Source: Mesorhizobium_B sp964242945 (lineage in GTDB: Bacteria; Pseudomonadota; Alphaproteobacteria; Rhizobiales; Rhizobiaceae). Taken from it: 25,058 nt of DNA. Every line of letters starts with the position of its first letter. Within the stretch, counting starts at the first letter, position 1. The notes below the pieces were generated by a model. It was not told the origin of the DNA. It did not search any database and worked only from the letters and a program-made list of their open reading frames with translations. The translations under genes were made by a program, and so were the position numbers. Positions 5,896-14,780 of this stretch are shown in pieces. The stretch lies in NCBI GenBank assembly GCA_964242945.1, contig CAXTCF010000043.1, positions 1 to 25,058 on the forward strand, read 5' to 3'.

Positions 5896-7872
5896 CTAGT
5901 TGAAACCCGCAGCGCGCAGTCCTTCGACATATTGCGCAGTAAACTCCTTGTTCCGGTTGGGAACATGAAGCAGCCAATCCTCGATGCGGAAGTCGGGATA
6001 GGTTTCGAGAAATTGCAGGCGGCACGCCTCGGCCTTTGCCGCCTCGCCGATCATGGCCCAGGAGGCCGCCGCGACGCGCAGGGCGGAGGTGGGATCGGCC
6101 ATCCTGCCGACGGCATCGATCGCTTCGCCGAAGCGGCCGAGCTGAAAATACATGCCGGCCAAGTCCCACCAGTACTGGTCGGGCGGCAGCGGGTTGAGCT
6201 CGAAGGCCCGCTCCATCTTCTTGAGCCCCGCTTCCGGCTTGCCGGAATGGGCAAGGGCATCGGCGAAGTCCGCGATCGTGTCGGCGTGCTGCGGGCTCAG
6301 CGTTTCCGCCTGCGCGTAGCAGGCAAGCGCCTCGTCGAAGCGCCGCTTGTAAAGGTTGACGATGCCGAGCTCGCGGAAGCCGCGGCCGTCGAGGTCGTCC
6401 AATTCGGTTGCGCGCTTGCCGCAGGCTTGCGCCGCGTCCAGCAGGCCGCCTTCGCCGCGGCCGAGCAGCAGCCATTCGCGTTGCAGGGTGCGGGCCTGCC
6501 CGCTACGGGCCGGCGCGAATAGCGGATCGGCGGCGATCGAGGCGCGGAACGCCTTGGAAGCACGCCTGACGGCGGGCAGGTCCAATGCGCGCAGGTGCTT
6601 CTGGCCGATGAGGTGCCAGAAATATGCCGTCGGATTGCGGCTGTTCTCGTGGCGTCCGAGTTCCGCCCGGTCCACGGCGTCCGCCAGCACGCGGACGATC
6701 CCGCTCACCGTCTGGCGGTGGCACTGCTCCGCGTCGTGCTCTGAGAAGCTGAAGCGCTCGGCCCAGCGGATCGACCGCGTGCCGGAGTCGAAGAGCCGCA
6801 GGCTCAGCTGGATGCCGTTGGCAATGCGGAAAAGCGTGGCTTGAACGACATAGTCGATGCCGAGCCGCTCGATCGCCGCCTGCTCTTCTTCGAGGCGCTG
6901 ATGCAGCTTCCAGGAGGAATACGGGGCAACGACGCTGACGCTTTTGAGATAGCAGAGGCCGACGACCACGTCTTCGAGAAGCATCGATGCCAGCGTCGAG
7001 TGCGGACCGCCGGCCGTGCCGGGAACTGGAGGAAGGATCACCAGCCGCGGCACGCCGCCTGCCGCAATACTGCCAGCCGGCGCCCGTTCGTCCTGCCTCC
7101 CACCCGCAGCTTGAGCGTCCGCTCCGGCAGCTTGGGCGGGAGCGCGATGACGCTGATAAAGCTCCCTCGTGGCTTCCGACGGCGCGATGTTGAGATCGTG
7201 GTGCAGGAGGGTGCGGCACTCGCGGTAGGCGCGGTCGAACTGACGGAACTGTCCGTTGGCGGCATGGCTCCGCATCAAGGCGCGCCAAGCCCGTTCCTCG
7301 TGCGGCTCCACTTGCAGGAGGCGCGTTGCGACCTTCTGCGCTGCCGTGTCGCTCGGCGGGGCGGACGGGCTTTCCAGCAGATCGCAGATCGAACCCACAA
7401 GCCTGTCGCGGAAGCGGCTTGCCTGCAAAGCGACCCATTCGGCCGCGCTTTCCGCGAGGTTCGCAGCGGGAGCAAACAAGCCAGTGGCAAACAGGTCTAG
7501 AAGCCGTTCCGCACCGGCGAGATCAAGGCTGCCGGCACGCTGCTGAAACTCGGCGACGTCGCAATCGACGTTCTCCAACCGGAGCCACACCCGATGGTTG
7601 TCGAAGCCGAAGAGGTTCGAATCGCCCTGCTTCGCCTTGAGGCGCACCAGCAGCTGGCGAAGGTTCGCTGCCGCGTCGGGAGAGTCGGGCCAAAGGAAGT
7701 TCGCCGCCTCGGTCCGGGACAGTGCCGCGTCAGGATTAGAGAGAGCGAGGCGGAGCGCCAGCACGAAGGCAGTCTTCGGCAGCGCCAAGCGGCGGCCCAC
7801 CTTATCGAGGAGGCGCGCAGAGCCGAAGAATCTCAGTTCAACTCGCCGGTCCTCTCGGTGCATCTCAACCAC
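5896..7872 (-). CDS. SARP/BTAD-type transcriptional regulator with TolB-like and TPR domains
   Basis: A large one-component regulator of 658 residues. Residues about 10-90 fit the winged-helix of SARP-type activators (LRFFGSARLL, LALPKTAFVLALRLAL, LSRTEAANFLWPD, NLRQLLVRLK). Residues about 100-250 form the all-helical BTAD domain (AERLLDLFATGLF, RLLQVEPHEERAWRALM). Residues about 270-390 resemble the TolB-like domain found in adenylate-cyclase-linked regulators (VILPPV, LLEDVVVGL, YVVQATLFRI, RWAERFSFSE). The remaining about 260 residues are TPR repeats (FRELGIVNLYKRRFDEALAC and following). No membrane segment is visible. GTG 7872 is used as start; ATG 7863, which lacks only three residues, is equally good. 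It is the first gene of the small protein-YcaO-TfuA operon and is the likely pathway-specific activator; a 21-bp inverted repeat 17 bp upstream could be its own site. Confidence 0.9.
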   Translation of the reverse strand: MVEMHREDRRVELRFFGSARLLDKVGRRLALPKTAFVLALRLALSNPDAALSRTEAANFLWPDSPDAAANLRQLLVRLKAKQGDSNLFGFDNHRVWLRLENVDCDVAEFQQRAGSLDLAGAERLLDLFATGLFAPAANLAESAAEWVALQASRFRDRLVGSICDLLESPSAPPSDTAAQKVATRLLQVEPHEERAWRALMRSHAANGQFRQFDRAYRECRTLLHHDLNIAPSEATRELYQRHRAPAQAAGADAQAAGGRQDERAPAGSIAAGGVPRLVILPPVPGTAGGPHSTLASMLLEDVVVGLCYLKSVSVVAPYSSWKLHQRLEEEQAAIERLGIDYVVQATLFRIANGIQLSLRLFDSGTRSIRWAERFSFSEHDAEQCHRQTVSGIVRVLADAVDRAELGRHENSRNPTAYFWHLIGQKHLRALDLPAVRRASKAFRASIAADPLFAPARSGQARTLQREWLLLGRGEGGLLDAAQACGKRATELDDLDGRGFRELGIVNLYKRRFDEALACYAQAETLSPQHADTIADFADALAHSGKPEAGLKKMERAFELNPLPPDQYWWDLAGMYFQLGRFGEAIDAVGRMADPTSALRVAAASWAMIGEAAKAEACRLQFLETYPDFRIEDWLLHVPNRNKEFTAQYVEGLRAAGFN

Positions 7873-7888
7873 GCGGCTAAACCTATGC

Positions 7889-7909
7889 GTGTTAACTAGG
7901 GATTAACAC
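7889..7909. promoter_or_regulatory. inverted repeat GTGTTAA-N7-TTAACAC upstream of the SARP/TPR regulator
   Basis: Two perfect 7-bp arms, GTGTTAA (7889-7895) and TTAACAC (7903-7909), separated by CTAGGGA. They lie 17-37 bp before the regulator start, inside a locally AT-rich stretch (7885-7930) of an otherwise GC-rich sequence. The centre-to-centre distance of 14 bp suits a dimeric regulator, though SARP proteins more often use direct repeats. No confident -35/-10 pair can be assigned. The most economical reading is an operator for the RiPP operon; a transcript-start hairpin is an alternative. Confidence 0.5.
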
Positions 7910-8138
7910 AACTTTTAAAAGAAAGTTTCCCACCTGGCAAGGGCGAGTTTCACGTACGGATTGTTGCATCCACACGACGTTCGGTTGATCGCCGGAGTCC
8001 CAGCGCTTCCCTAAACATCCTCGACGCACGACGAATGATCCGAAGGCTCCTATATGAGGGTGCGGGAGCGCCGAGCTTTGGATTTGCCGCGGCGACGAAT
8101 TTAGGATCGGATGAGTGCGGAGGCATTAAACGGATAGC

Positions 8139-9164
8139 ATGCACGGAAACTCGACGGAGACGCCGCTGACGGGCTGGTATTTCGACCCTCCCGTTTTCGC
8201 CGTTGCACCCATGATCGATTGGACAGACCGGCACTGCCGCTTCTTTCATCGGCAGCTTTCGCGGCGTGCGCTGCTTTATACCGAGATGGTCGTGGCCGAC
8301 GCCGTGCTGCACGGGGACCGGGAGCGGCTTCTGGGCTTCGATCGGAGCGAGCAGCCCGTGGCCTTGCAGCTCGGCGGCTCCGATCCGGCGAAGTTGGCTG
8401 AGGCTGCGCGGATCGGCGCTGCTTTCGGCTATCGCGAGATCAACCTGAACGTCGGCTGTCCCTCAGACCGCGTGCAGTCCGGCGCGTTCGGCGCCTGCCT
8501 GATGCGCGAGCCCGCGCTGGTCGGCGCCTGCGTCCAAGCGATGAAAGCGGCGGTCGCGGTGCCCGTCACGGTGAAGTGCCGCATCGGCGTGGACAGCCAA
8601 GACCCGGAGCCGGCGCTCGACATGCTGACTGAGCGCGTCTTCGCCGCCGGGGCGGATGCGCTTTGGGTGCATGCCCGCAAGGCCTGGCTCCAAGGGCTCA
8701 GCCCGAAGGAGAACCGGGAGATCCCGCCGCTGGACTACGATCGCGTTTACCGGCTGAAGCGGAAACACCCGGAAAAATTCATCGGCATCAATGGCGGCAT
8801 CCGCTCGCTGGACGAGGCGCAGGCGCATCTGCGGCATGTCGATGGCGTGATGCTGGGGCGAGCCGCCTATCAGACGCCCGCGCTGCTGGCCGAAGTGGAT
8901 AGCCGCGTTTTCGGGGAGGCAGGAAGTGCCGATCTGGCTGGCGTCGTTGCCGCCGTGGCGGACTATGCCGCCCGGCACATCGCGCGGGGAGGGCGGCTCA
9001 GCCATGTCTCCCGCCATGTGGTCGGATTGTTCGCGGGGTTGCCGGGGGCCCGGCGCTTTCGGCAAATCCTTTCCGAGGAGGGCAACCGGCCGGGCGCCGA
9101 CGCCGGCCTGCTGCTCCGCGCGCTGGAAAGCGTGGAAACGGGGCGACTCGGCGCCGCCGCATAA
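8139..9164 (+). CDS. dusA: tRNA-dihydrouridine(20/20a) synthase DusA
   Basis: A 341-residue FMN-dependent enzyme that reduces uridine 20/20a in the tRNA D-loop using NADPH. The TIM-barrel N-terminal domain contains PVFAVAPMIDWTDRHCR, the strand VALQLGGSDP, and the signature INLNVGCPSDRVQSG with catalytic Cys107. These are followed by VTVKCRIGVD, the RNA/FMN-contacting HARKAWLQGLSPKENR and the phosphate-binding INGGIRS and GRAAYQTP motifs. The PSDRVQSG and KAWLQGLSPKENR sequences are specific to DusA rather than DusB or DusC. The C-terminal helical tRNA-binding domain is intact. The ATG at 8139 has GGAGG about 15 bp upstream. The gene is divergent from the SARP regulator across 266 bp and ends 6 bp from the convergent protease gene. 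Confidence 0.96.
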   Translation: MHGNSTETPLTGWYFDPPVFAVAPMIDWTDRHCRFFHRQLSRRALLYTEMVVADAVLHGDRERLLGFDRSEQPVALQLGGSDPAKLAEAARIGAAFGYREINLNVGCPSDRVQSGAFGACLMREPALVGACVQAMKAAVAVPVTVKCRIGVDSQDPEPALDMLTERVFAAGADALWVHARKAWLQGLSPKENREIPPLDYDRVYRLKRKHPEKFIGINGGIRSLDEAQAHLRHVDGVMLGRAAYQTPALLAEVDSRVFGEAGSADLAGVVAAVADYAARHIARGGRLSHVSRHVVGLFAGLPGARRFRQILSEEGNRPGADAGLLLRALESVETGRLGAAA

Positions 9165-9170
9165 GACAGG

Positions 9171-9875
9171 TCAGTCGCGCAGGATCAGGCGGTCGCCGCG
9201 CATGTCGAAGCCCGACAGCGAGCCGATGAAGTTCATGCCGAGCAGGCTCCGCTCCAGCGCGCCGGGGCGGGCCACCAGCACGGACACGTCGCGCCGGGTG
9301 ATCGCGCCGACGCCGAGTTCCCGTATCCGGGCGCGCGCCGCCTGCGTGGCCCCGTTCGCCGTGGCCACGGGAATCCAGAAGCTCATGCGTTCCGGGTCGA
9401 GCCCGATGCGGCTGGCGTCCTCCGCCGTCAGGACGGTAGCTGAAGCGCCGGTGTCGATGATCACGCTGACGGCCACGCCGTTGACGCTGGCGCGCGTCTC
9501 GAAATGCCCTCCGGGCATGCGCTCGACATAAACGGATTCTCGCCCTTCCGCATCGACCGTGGAGATCGGACTGCCGGGCACAAGACCGGCCGAAACGCGG
9601 CTTGCGACGTCCTGCAATTCATAGCGGAACTGGTAGCCCGCGACGAGCAGCAGCGCCACGAGCACCCATACGCCGATGTTGCGCACTGTTTCGGTCAAAG
9701 GCATACGGCGCCTCAACAACCCGGTTCCGACCAGCACGCCCAACACGCCCAGCGCCAGCAGACGGACGAAGCGGTGGTTCTCGATGCCGAACACCGTGCC
9801 TGCCGAATCGTTGGCGATCAGCAGCACCAGCCCGCCGCCGAGCAGCAGCAAGGGGATCCAGAGGAGGCGGCTCAC
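9171..9875 (-). CDS. membrane-anchored retropepsin-like aspartic protease (TIGR02281 family)
   Basis: A 234-residue protein with three probable membrane segments in the first third (about 2-21, 36-53 and 66-82). They are followed by a periplasmic or cytoplasmic clan-AA aspartic protease domain. The catalytic motif IIDTGAS places Asp141 as the active-site residue; the later hydrophobic LLGMNFIGSLSGFDM completes the retropepsin fold. Such single-domain proteases act as dimers. Physiological substrates of this widespread alphaproteobacterial family are not known to me. The start is the GTG at 9875, which overlaps the TGA of the upstream DUF1289 gene (GTGA). The larger open frame extending to 10013 is not used, because the extra residues are the other gene read out of frame. 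Confidence 0.88.
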   Translation of the reverse strand: MSRLLWIPLLLLGGGLVLLIANDSAGTVFGIENHRFVRLLALGVLGVLVGTGLLRRRMPLTETVRNIGVWVLVALLLVAGYQFRYELQDVASRVSAGLVPGSPISTVDAEGRESVYVERMPGGHFETRASVNGVAVSVIIDTGASATVLTAEDASRIGLDPERMSFWIPVATANGATQAARARIRELGVGAITRRDVSVLVARPGALERSLLGMNFIGSLSGFDMRGDRLILRD

Positions 9876-10114
9876 GTCAGCGGATCGCTCGAACGCTCCC
9901 GCGCCAGGCGCGCACGCCGCGTTTCGCGCCGCGGGCGGCGTTCCACCGTGGCCAGGCGCGCCGGCAGTTCCGCCGTCACCGCGCGGCGCTCTGCGGCGGT
10001 CATGGTCAGCCAAGCCGCGATTTCATCGCGCGTGCGCCCGCAGCCGAAGCAATAGCCGGTGGCCAGGTCGATGGCGCAGACGAGGATGCAGGGCGATTCG
10101 ATTGCGGCGGTCAC
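9872..10114 (-). CDS. DUF1289 family small Cys4 protein
   Basis: An 80-residue protein of the DUF1289 (Fe-S-like) family. The defining motif is SPCILVCAID..GYCFGCGRT with Cys9, Cys13, Cys22 and Cys25 (C-x3-C-x8-C-x2-C), followed by EIAAWLTMTAAERRAV, the standard family helix. The four cysteines suggest a metal or iron-sulfur site; the biochemical role is not established. The C terminus is Arg-rich. The start is GTG 10114; it gives the expected short N terminus before the first Cys. Translation is coupled to the downstream protease through a GTGA overlap. The pair DUF1289 plus TIGR02281 protease next to a CobT gene is a recurrent rhizobial neighbourhood. Confidence 0.88.
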   Translation of the reverse strand: MTAAIESPCILVCAIDLATGYCFGCGRTRDEIAAWLTMTAAERRAVTAELPARLATVERRPRRETRRARLARERSSDPLT

Positions 10115-10254
10115 GGAAAAAACCTGTCTCGCGGGAGATGGGCGGCACTAAACGGGGATGCAAGGCTCAGGCCAATCGTGCGTCATAGCCGGTTGCCTGA
10201 GGCTTGCCTCTGCGGGTAAGCCCCATCCAGTTCTTTTTCGTGGCAAGGTGAAGA

Positions 10255-11229
10255 ATGGACGAAACCTCACCGCTCGCCGACATCCGGCGGCTTGTGGAGG
10301 ATTTGGCTGCGCCGGATGCCGGTGCAGGCGAGACGCTGCGGCGCCGGCTGTGCGGCGAGAGGGCGCCGAACCGGCTGGAGGCGGCAGCGGTCAGGCTTGC
10401 GGAAACCCAAGGCAAGGCGAGCCCCACTCTGCGCCAGCCGGTCGTGACCCTGTTTGCGGCCGCGCATGGAATTGCCTCCCACGGCGTTTCGCGCCGCACG
10501 GCGGAAGACGTGCAAGCCGTGGTCGCGGAACTGGGAAGCGGCGGGGCACGCCTGAATGGCGTCTGCGCGGCCGGCGACCTTGGCCTCAAGGTTTTTGAAC
10601 TCGCGCCGCATCTGCCGACCGGCGATTTCACGCTCGGTCCTGCGCTCGACGCCCGCGCCTGCGCCGCTACGCTCGCCTTCGGGATGGAAGCTGCGGCAGG
10701 CGGGGCGGACCTGCTCGTCCTGGCCGGGCTTGCCCCTGGGGGCGCGACCTCCGCGGGGGCGATCGGCGCGGCCCTGAGCGGAGGGGTTGGCTCGGATTGG
10801 GCCGGCGGCGACCTGGCCGAGCACATGCGCCTGCGCCGCGCCGGTGCGATCGATGCCGCGCTGAGCCGCCACGCCGGGCATCTGAACGATCCGCTGGAAG
10901 TGCTCGCCCGGCTCGGCGGGCGGGAAACCTCGGCGATCGCCGGCGCCATCCTGGCAGGGAAGGTGCAGCGCGCTGCCGTGGTGCTCGACGGCGAAGCGGC
11001 AGCCGCAGCGGCGCTGGTTCTGCACGCGCTACGGCCCGATGCCGTCCGGCACTGCTTCCTGGCGCAGCGCCTTCGCTCCGCCGCGCTGGGGCGGCAGTTG
11101 CGCTCCGCCGGACTGGAGCCTTTGCTCGACCTCGGCATAGAGGAAGCGGGAATGGCGGGCGCTGCGGCGGCCGGCATCGTCAAGGCTGCGGCCGGGTTGG
11201 CTTCAGCCCCGCCGCGTACTGCTTCCTGA
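10255..11229 (+). CDS. divergent CobT-like protein (nicotinate-nucleotide:dimethylbenzimidazole phosphoribosyltransferase family), probably not catalytic as CobT
   Basis: A 324-residue protein clearly homologous to CobT, which makes alpha-ribazole phosphate for cobalamin. Shared segments include VVTLFAAAHGIASHGVS, NGVCAAGDLGLKVFELA..LPTGDF, CAATLAFGMEAAAGGADLLVL, LNDPLEVLARLGGRE and AIAGAILAGKVQRAAVVLDG. However, several hallmark motifs are changed. GEMGIGNTT reads AGLAPGGATS. The SGEPGH/SAEPGH motif is missing from RHCFLAQRLRSAALGRQL. The catalytic-Glu motif RLGEGTGA reads EEAGMAGA, where my hand alignment puts Ala at the Glu position. The protein is slightly short. ATG 10255 has AAGGTGAAG upstream. 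It is divergent from the DUF1289 gene, the usual position of genuine cobT in relatives. It may be a decaying or repurposed paralogue. Confidence 0.8.
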   Translation: MDETSPLADIRRLVEDLAAPDAGAGETLRRRLCGERAPNRLEAAAVRLAETQGKASPTLRQPVVTLFAAAHGIASHGVSRRTAEDVQAVVAELGSGGARLNGVCAAGDLGLKVFELAPHLPTGDFTLGPALDARACAATLAFGMEAAAGGADLLVLAGLAPGGATSAGAIGAALSGGVGSDWAGGDLAEHMRLRRAGAIDAALSRHAGHLNDPLEVLARLGGRETSAIAGAILAGKVQRAAVVLDGEAAAAAALVLHALRPDAVRHCFLAQRLRSAALGRQLRSAGLEPLLDLGIEEAGMAGAAAAGIVKAAAGLASAPPRTAS

Positions 11230-11273
11230 ATTTCCAACGGGTTGTACGGAGACGCTCCGGCTAAGAACCATCC

Positions 11274-12791
<1,518 letters not shown>

Positions 12792-12868
12792 GGGGAACTT
12801 CGATCGAGGAAAGTGGACCGGGTGCGAGGAAAAACCTGCCACCGAATGCTTAAGAGACCCTTCGTCCT

Positions 12869-13513
12869 GTGTTGAGGAAGCCGGCGGGAACCGCGGGAAG
12901 AGGCCGGCTCGCCGGCTTGCGGAGCGACGTGCTCGTCGCGCTGTTCCTCCTTGCGCTGCTGTCCCTGTTCACGCAGCGGCTGAACAAGCCGGAGGGGTAC
13001 AAGCAGTCCGGCAGCGTCTCGGTCCATGACGGCGATACGCTGACGCTGAACGGCGAAAAGATCAGGCTCCTCTACATCGACGCGCCGGAACTGCGGCAGG
13101 TCTGTCGCCTCGACCGCAAGCAGTATCCTTGCGGCGAGCGCTCCCGCGACGCGCTGATCGCGCTCGTCGGCAGCAACAAGGTCACCTGCGACGCCGCCAA
13201 GCGCGACCGCTACCGCCGCCTGCTGGGCGACTGCCGGGCCGGCGGCGTCGATCTCAACCGCGCCATGATCCGCGACGGCTGGGCGGTCGCCTATGACGAC
13301 ACGCTGAAGGAGGACGAGGCGGAAGCCAGGCGGCGCGGCGTCGGCATCTGGGCCGGGACCTTCGAGAACCCCAAGGAATGGCGCCAGCGTCGCGGCGCGG
13401 TGGCGGAACTGGAGTTCGGAACGTTGCAGGAGCTCGCGGTGAGGGCTGGCGAGGCGCTGGGGCTCGTCAGCACGGCGGACTGGCAGAACCAGGGAGACGC
13501 GCCGCTGCGATGA
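12869..13513 (+). CDS. membrane-anchored thermonuclease (SNase-like) family protein
   Basis: A 214-residue protein with an N-terminal hydrophobic anchor (VLVALFLLALLSLF, about 20-34) and a staphylococcal-nuclease-like OB-fold facing the outside. Catalytic elements are conserved: VHDGDTLTL (Ca-binding Asp), IRLLYIDAPELRQ (Arg, Asp and Glu equivalents of Arg35, Asp40, Glu43) and DRYRRLLGDC (equivalent of Arg87). Other family features are CGERSRDALIALVG, and DGWAVAYDDTLKEDEAEAR followed by GIWAG. It probably cleaves nucleic acids in the periplasm, but many chromosomal homologues are uncharacterised. The C-terminal about 40 residues are an added tail without a known domain. GTG 12869 is the first start (followed at once by a TTG codon). 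It is divergent from the histidine kinase and 61 bp before the glycosylase gene. Confidence 0.88.
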   Translation: MLRKPAGTAGRGRLAGLRSDVLVALFLLALLSLFTQRLNKPEGYKQSGSVSVHDGDTLTLNGEKIRLLYIDAPELRQVCRLDRKQYPCGERSRDALIALVGSNKVTCDAAKRDRYRRLLGDCRAGGVDLNRAMIRDGWAVAYDDTLKEDEAEARRRGVGIWAGTFENPKEWRQRRGAVAELEFGTLQELAVRAGEALGLVSTADWQNQGDAPLR

Positions 13514-13574
13514 TCCCGTCCCTAGGTAGGGTCTTCGATAGCGACGCGCGTTCCGTCCGGCGGCCGAGCGCCGG

Positions 13575-14192
13575 GTGAACGAAGCGCTGGCGAGCCTCAC
13601 GCGCGACATCCGTGCCTGCCGCATATGCCGCGACCAGCCGTGGGATAGGCCGCTGCCGCATGAGCCGAGGCCGATCGTGGCGCCGTCGGACACGGCGCGC
13701 ATCCTCATCGCCAGCCAGGCACCAGGCACCAAGGCGCATGCGAGCGGCGTGCCGTTCGACGATGCCTCAGGCGCCCGGCTGCGCGACTGGCTGGGCGTGA
13801 CGTGGGACGAGTTCTACCGCCCCGGCAACTTCATCATCGCGCCGATGGGCTTCTGCTTCCCCGGCCAAGATGCTTCAGGCGGCGACCTGCCCCCGCGCCG
13901 CGAATGCGCGCCGACATGGCGGAAACACCTGCTCCGGCTGATGCCGCAGATCGATCTGGTTCTGACGATCGGCCTCTACGCGCAGGCTTGGCATCTCGGA
14001 CCGCTGCGAGCGAAGACGCTGACGGAAACGGTGCGCAACGGACGCGCCGTGTTCGAAGCTTCCTCTACGCCGCGCACCCTGCCGCTGCCCCATCCCTCCT
14101 GGCGCAACAGTGCCTGGCTCAAAAAGAACCTTTGGTTCGAAGCCGACCTGTTGCCGCTGCTGCGGCGGGAGGTGCGGCTGCGCATCACCTGA
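13575..14192 (+). CDS. uracil-DNA glycosylase family protein with Cys4 (probable Fe-S) motif
   Basis: A 205-residue protein of the uracil-DNA glycosylase superfamily. Four cysteines, C15-x2-C18, C94 and C111 (C-x16-C), are arranged as in [4Fe-4S] family 4/5 glycosylases. Motif 1, GEAPG in family 4, reads SQAPG here, with Gln where the catalytic or water-positioning Glu usually sits. Motif 2 is conserved as LPHPSWRN. The central FIIAPMGFCFPG and VLTIGLYAQAWHLG strands support the fold. It likely works in DNA repair or belongs to a sister group of undetermined specificity. GTG 13575 is the start used; no convincing Shine-Dalgarno sequence is visible. It may be cotranscribed with the upstream nuclease-like gene, and is followed by an AT-rich promoter region for the Lrp regulator. 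Confidence 0.85.
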   Translation: MNEALASLTRDIRACRICRDQPWDRPLPHEPRPIVAPSDTARILIASQAPGTKAHASGVPFDDASGARLRDWLGVTWDEFYRPGNFIIAPMGFCFPGQDASGGDLPPRRECAPTWRKHLLRLMPQIDLVLTIGLYAQAWHLGPLRAKTLTETVRNGRAVFEASSTPRTLPLPHPSWRNSAWLKKNLWFEADLLPLLRREVRLRIT

Positions 14193-14206
14193 AGACGCCG
14201 CAAATC

Positions 14207-14271
14207 AAATTTTCCATAGAAAATTTTTCTTGCAGAATGCGATATAATCCACAAAGTAGAGAAAATTTTTC
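14207..14271 (+). promoter_or_regulatory. AT-rich promoter of the Lrp/AsnC gene with TATAAT box, palindrome and 11-bp direct repeats
   Basis: A sharply AT-rich island in GC-rich surroundings. It contains a perfect -10 hexamer TATAAT at 14243-14248, and an inverted repeat AAATTTTC-CATA-GAAAATTT at 14207-14226. The 11-mer GAAAATTTTTC occurs twice, at 14219-14229 and 14261-14271, exactly 42 bp (about four helical turns) apart, flanking the -10 box. Lrp-family proteins commonly bind phased AT-rich sites and repress their own genes, so autoregulation is the likely reading. No clear -35 hexamer is seen. Confidence 0.65.
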
Positions 14272-14285
14272 AATGGAGCGACTCA

Positions 14286-14780
14286 ATGGATCGTCTCGAC
14301 CGCAAGATCCTGCGGCTTTTGCAGGAGGATGCAACGCTTGCCGTCGCCGACATCGCGAAGAAGGTCGGGCTATCCACCACGCCCTGCTGGCGGCGCATCC
14401 AGAAGCTGGAGGAGGAAGGCGTCATCAAGGGGCGCGTCGCCGTGCTCGACCCCAACAGGATCAACCTGCGCGTGACGGTGTTCGTGTCGATCCGCACGAA
14501 TTCGCACAGCCACGAATGGCTGCGCCGCTTTTCCGAGGTGATCCAGGAGTTTCCCGAAGTGGTCGAGTTCTACCGCATGAGCGGCGACGTGGACTACCTC
14601 CTGCGCGTCGTCGTGCCGGACATCGCGGCCTACGATGCCTTCTACAAGCGGCTGATCGCCAAGATCGAGATCCGCGACGTGTCCTCCTCCTTCGCGATGG
14701 AGCAGATCAAGTACACGACCGAGCTGCCTTTGGACTATGTCCTGCTGGAAAAGGAGAGCGCTCAGACGCTTGTGACCTGA
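14286..14780 (+). CDS. Lrp/AsnC-family transcriptional regulator
   Basis: A 164-residue feast/famine regulator. The N-terminal HTH is textbook: MDRLDRKILRLLQEDATLAV, ADIAKKVGLSTTPCWRRIQK and LEEEGVIKGRVAVLDP. The C-terminal RAM/AsnC ligand-binding and oligomerisation domain follows (VTVFVSIRTNSH, FPEVVEFYRMSGDVDYLLRV, VVPDIAAYDAFYKRLI). STTPCWRRIQKLEE is the form found in Lrp proteins that sense amino acids, but the effector cannot be deduced. ATG 14286 has GGAG 7-10 bp upstream. The gene has its own AT-rich promoter with phased repeats. Its stop codon abuts the stop of the convergent dehydrogenase with no gap, so antisense interference between the two transcripts is possible. Confidence 0.95.
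   Translation: MDRLDRKILRLLQEDATLAVADIAKKVGLSTTPCWRRIQKLEEEGVIKGRVAVLDPNRINLRVTVFVSIRTNSHSHEWLRRFSEVIQEFPEVVEFYRMSGDVDYLLRVVVPDIAAYDAFYKRLIAKIEIRDVSSSFAMEQIKYTTELPLDYVLLEKESAQTLVT

Noticed and set aside
3289..7872. Desaturase as a tailoring enzyme of the RiPP operon.
   Set aside because: It is on the same strand but separated by 343 bp with an AT-rich likely promoter of its own, and its histidine boxes match ordinary lipid desaturases; kept only as a possibility.
7950..8312. 120-codon minus-strand frame in the divergent region before dusA.
   Set aside because: A third or more of it is antisense to dusA, composition is Arg/Pro-rich, and it has no Shine-Dalgarno sequence; read as a chance frame.
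11230..11273. Terminator between the convergent CobT-like and kinase genes.
   Set aside because: Only a very short imperfect stem (GGAG..CTCC) without a T-run is present.
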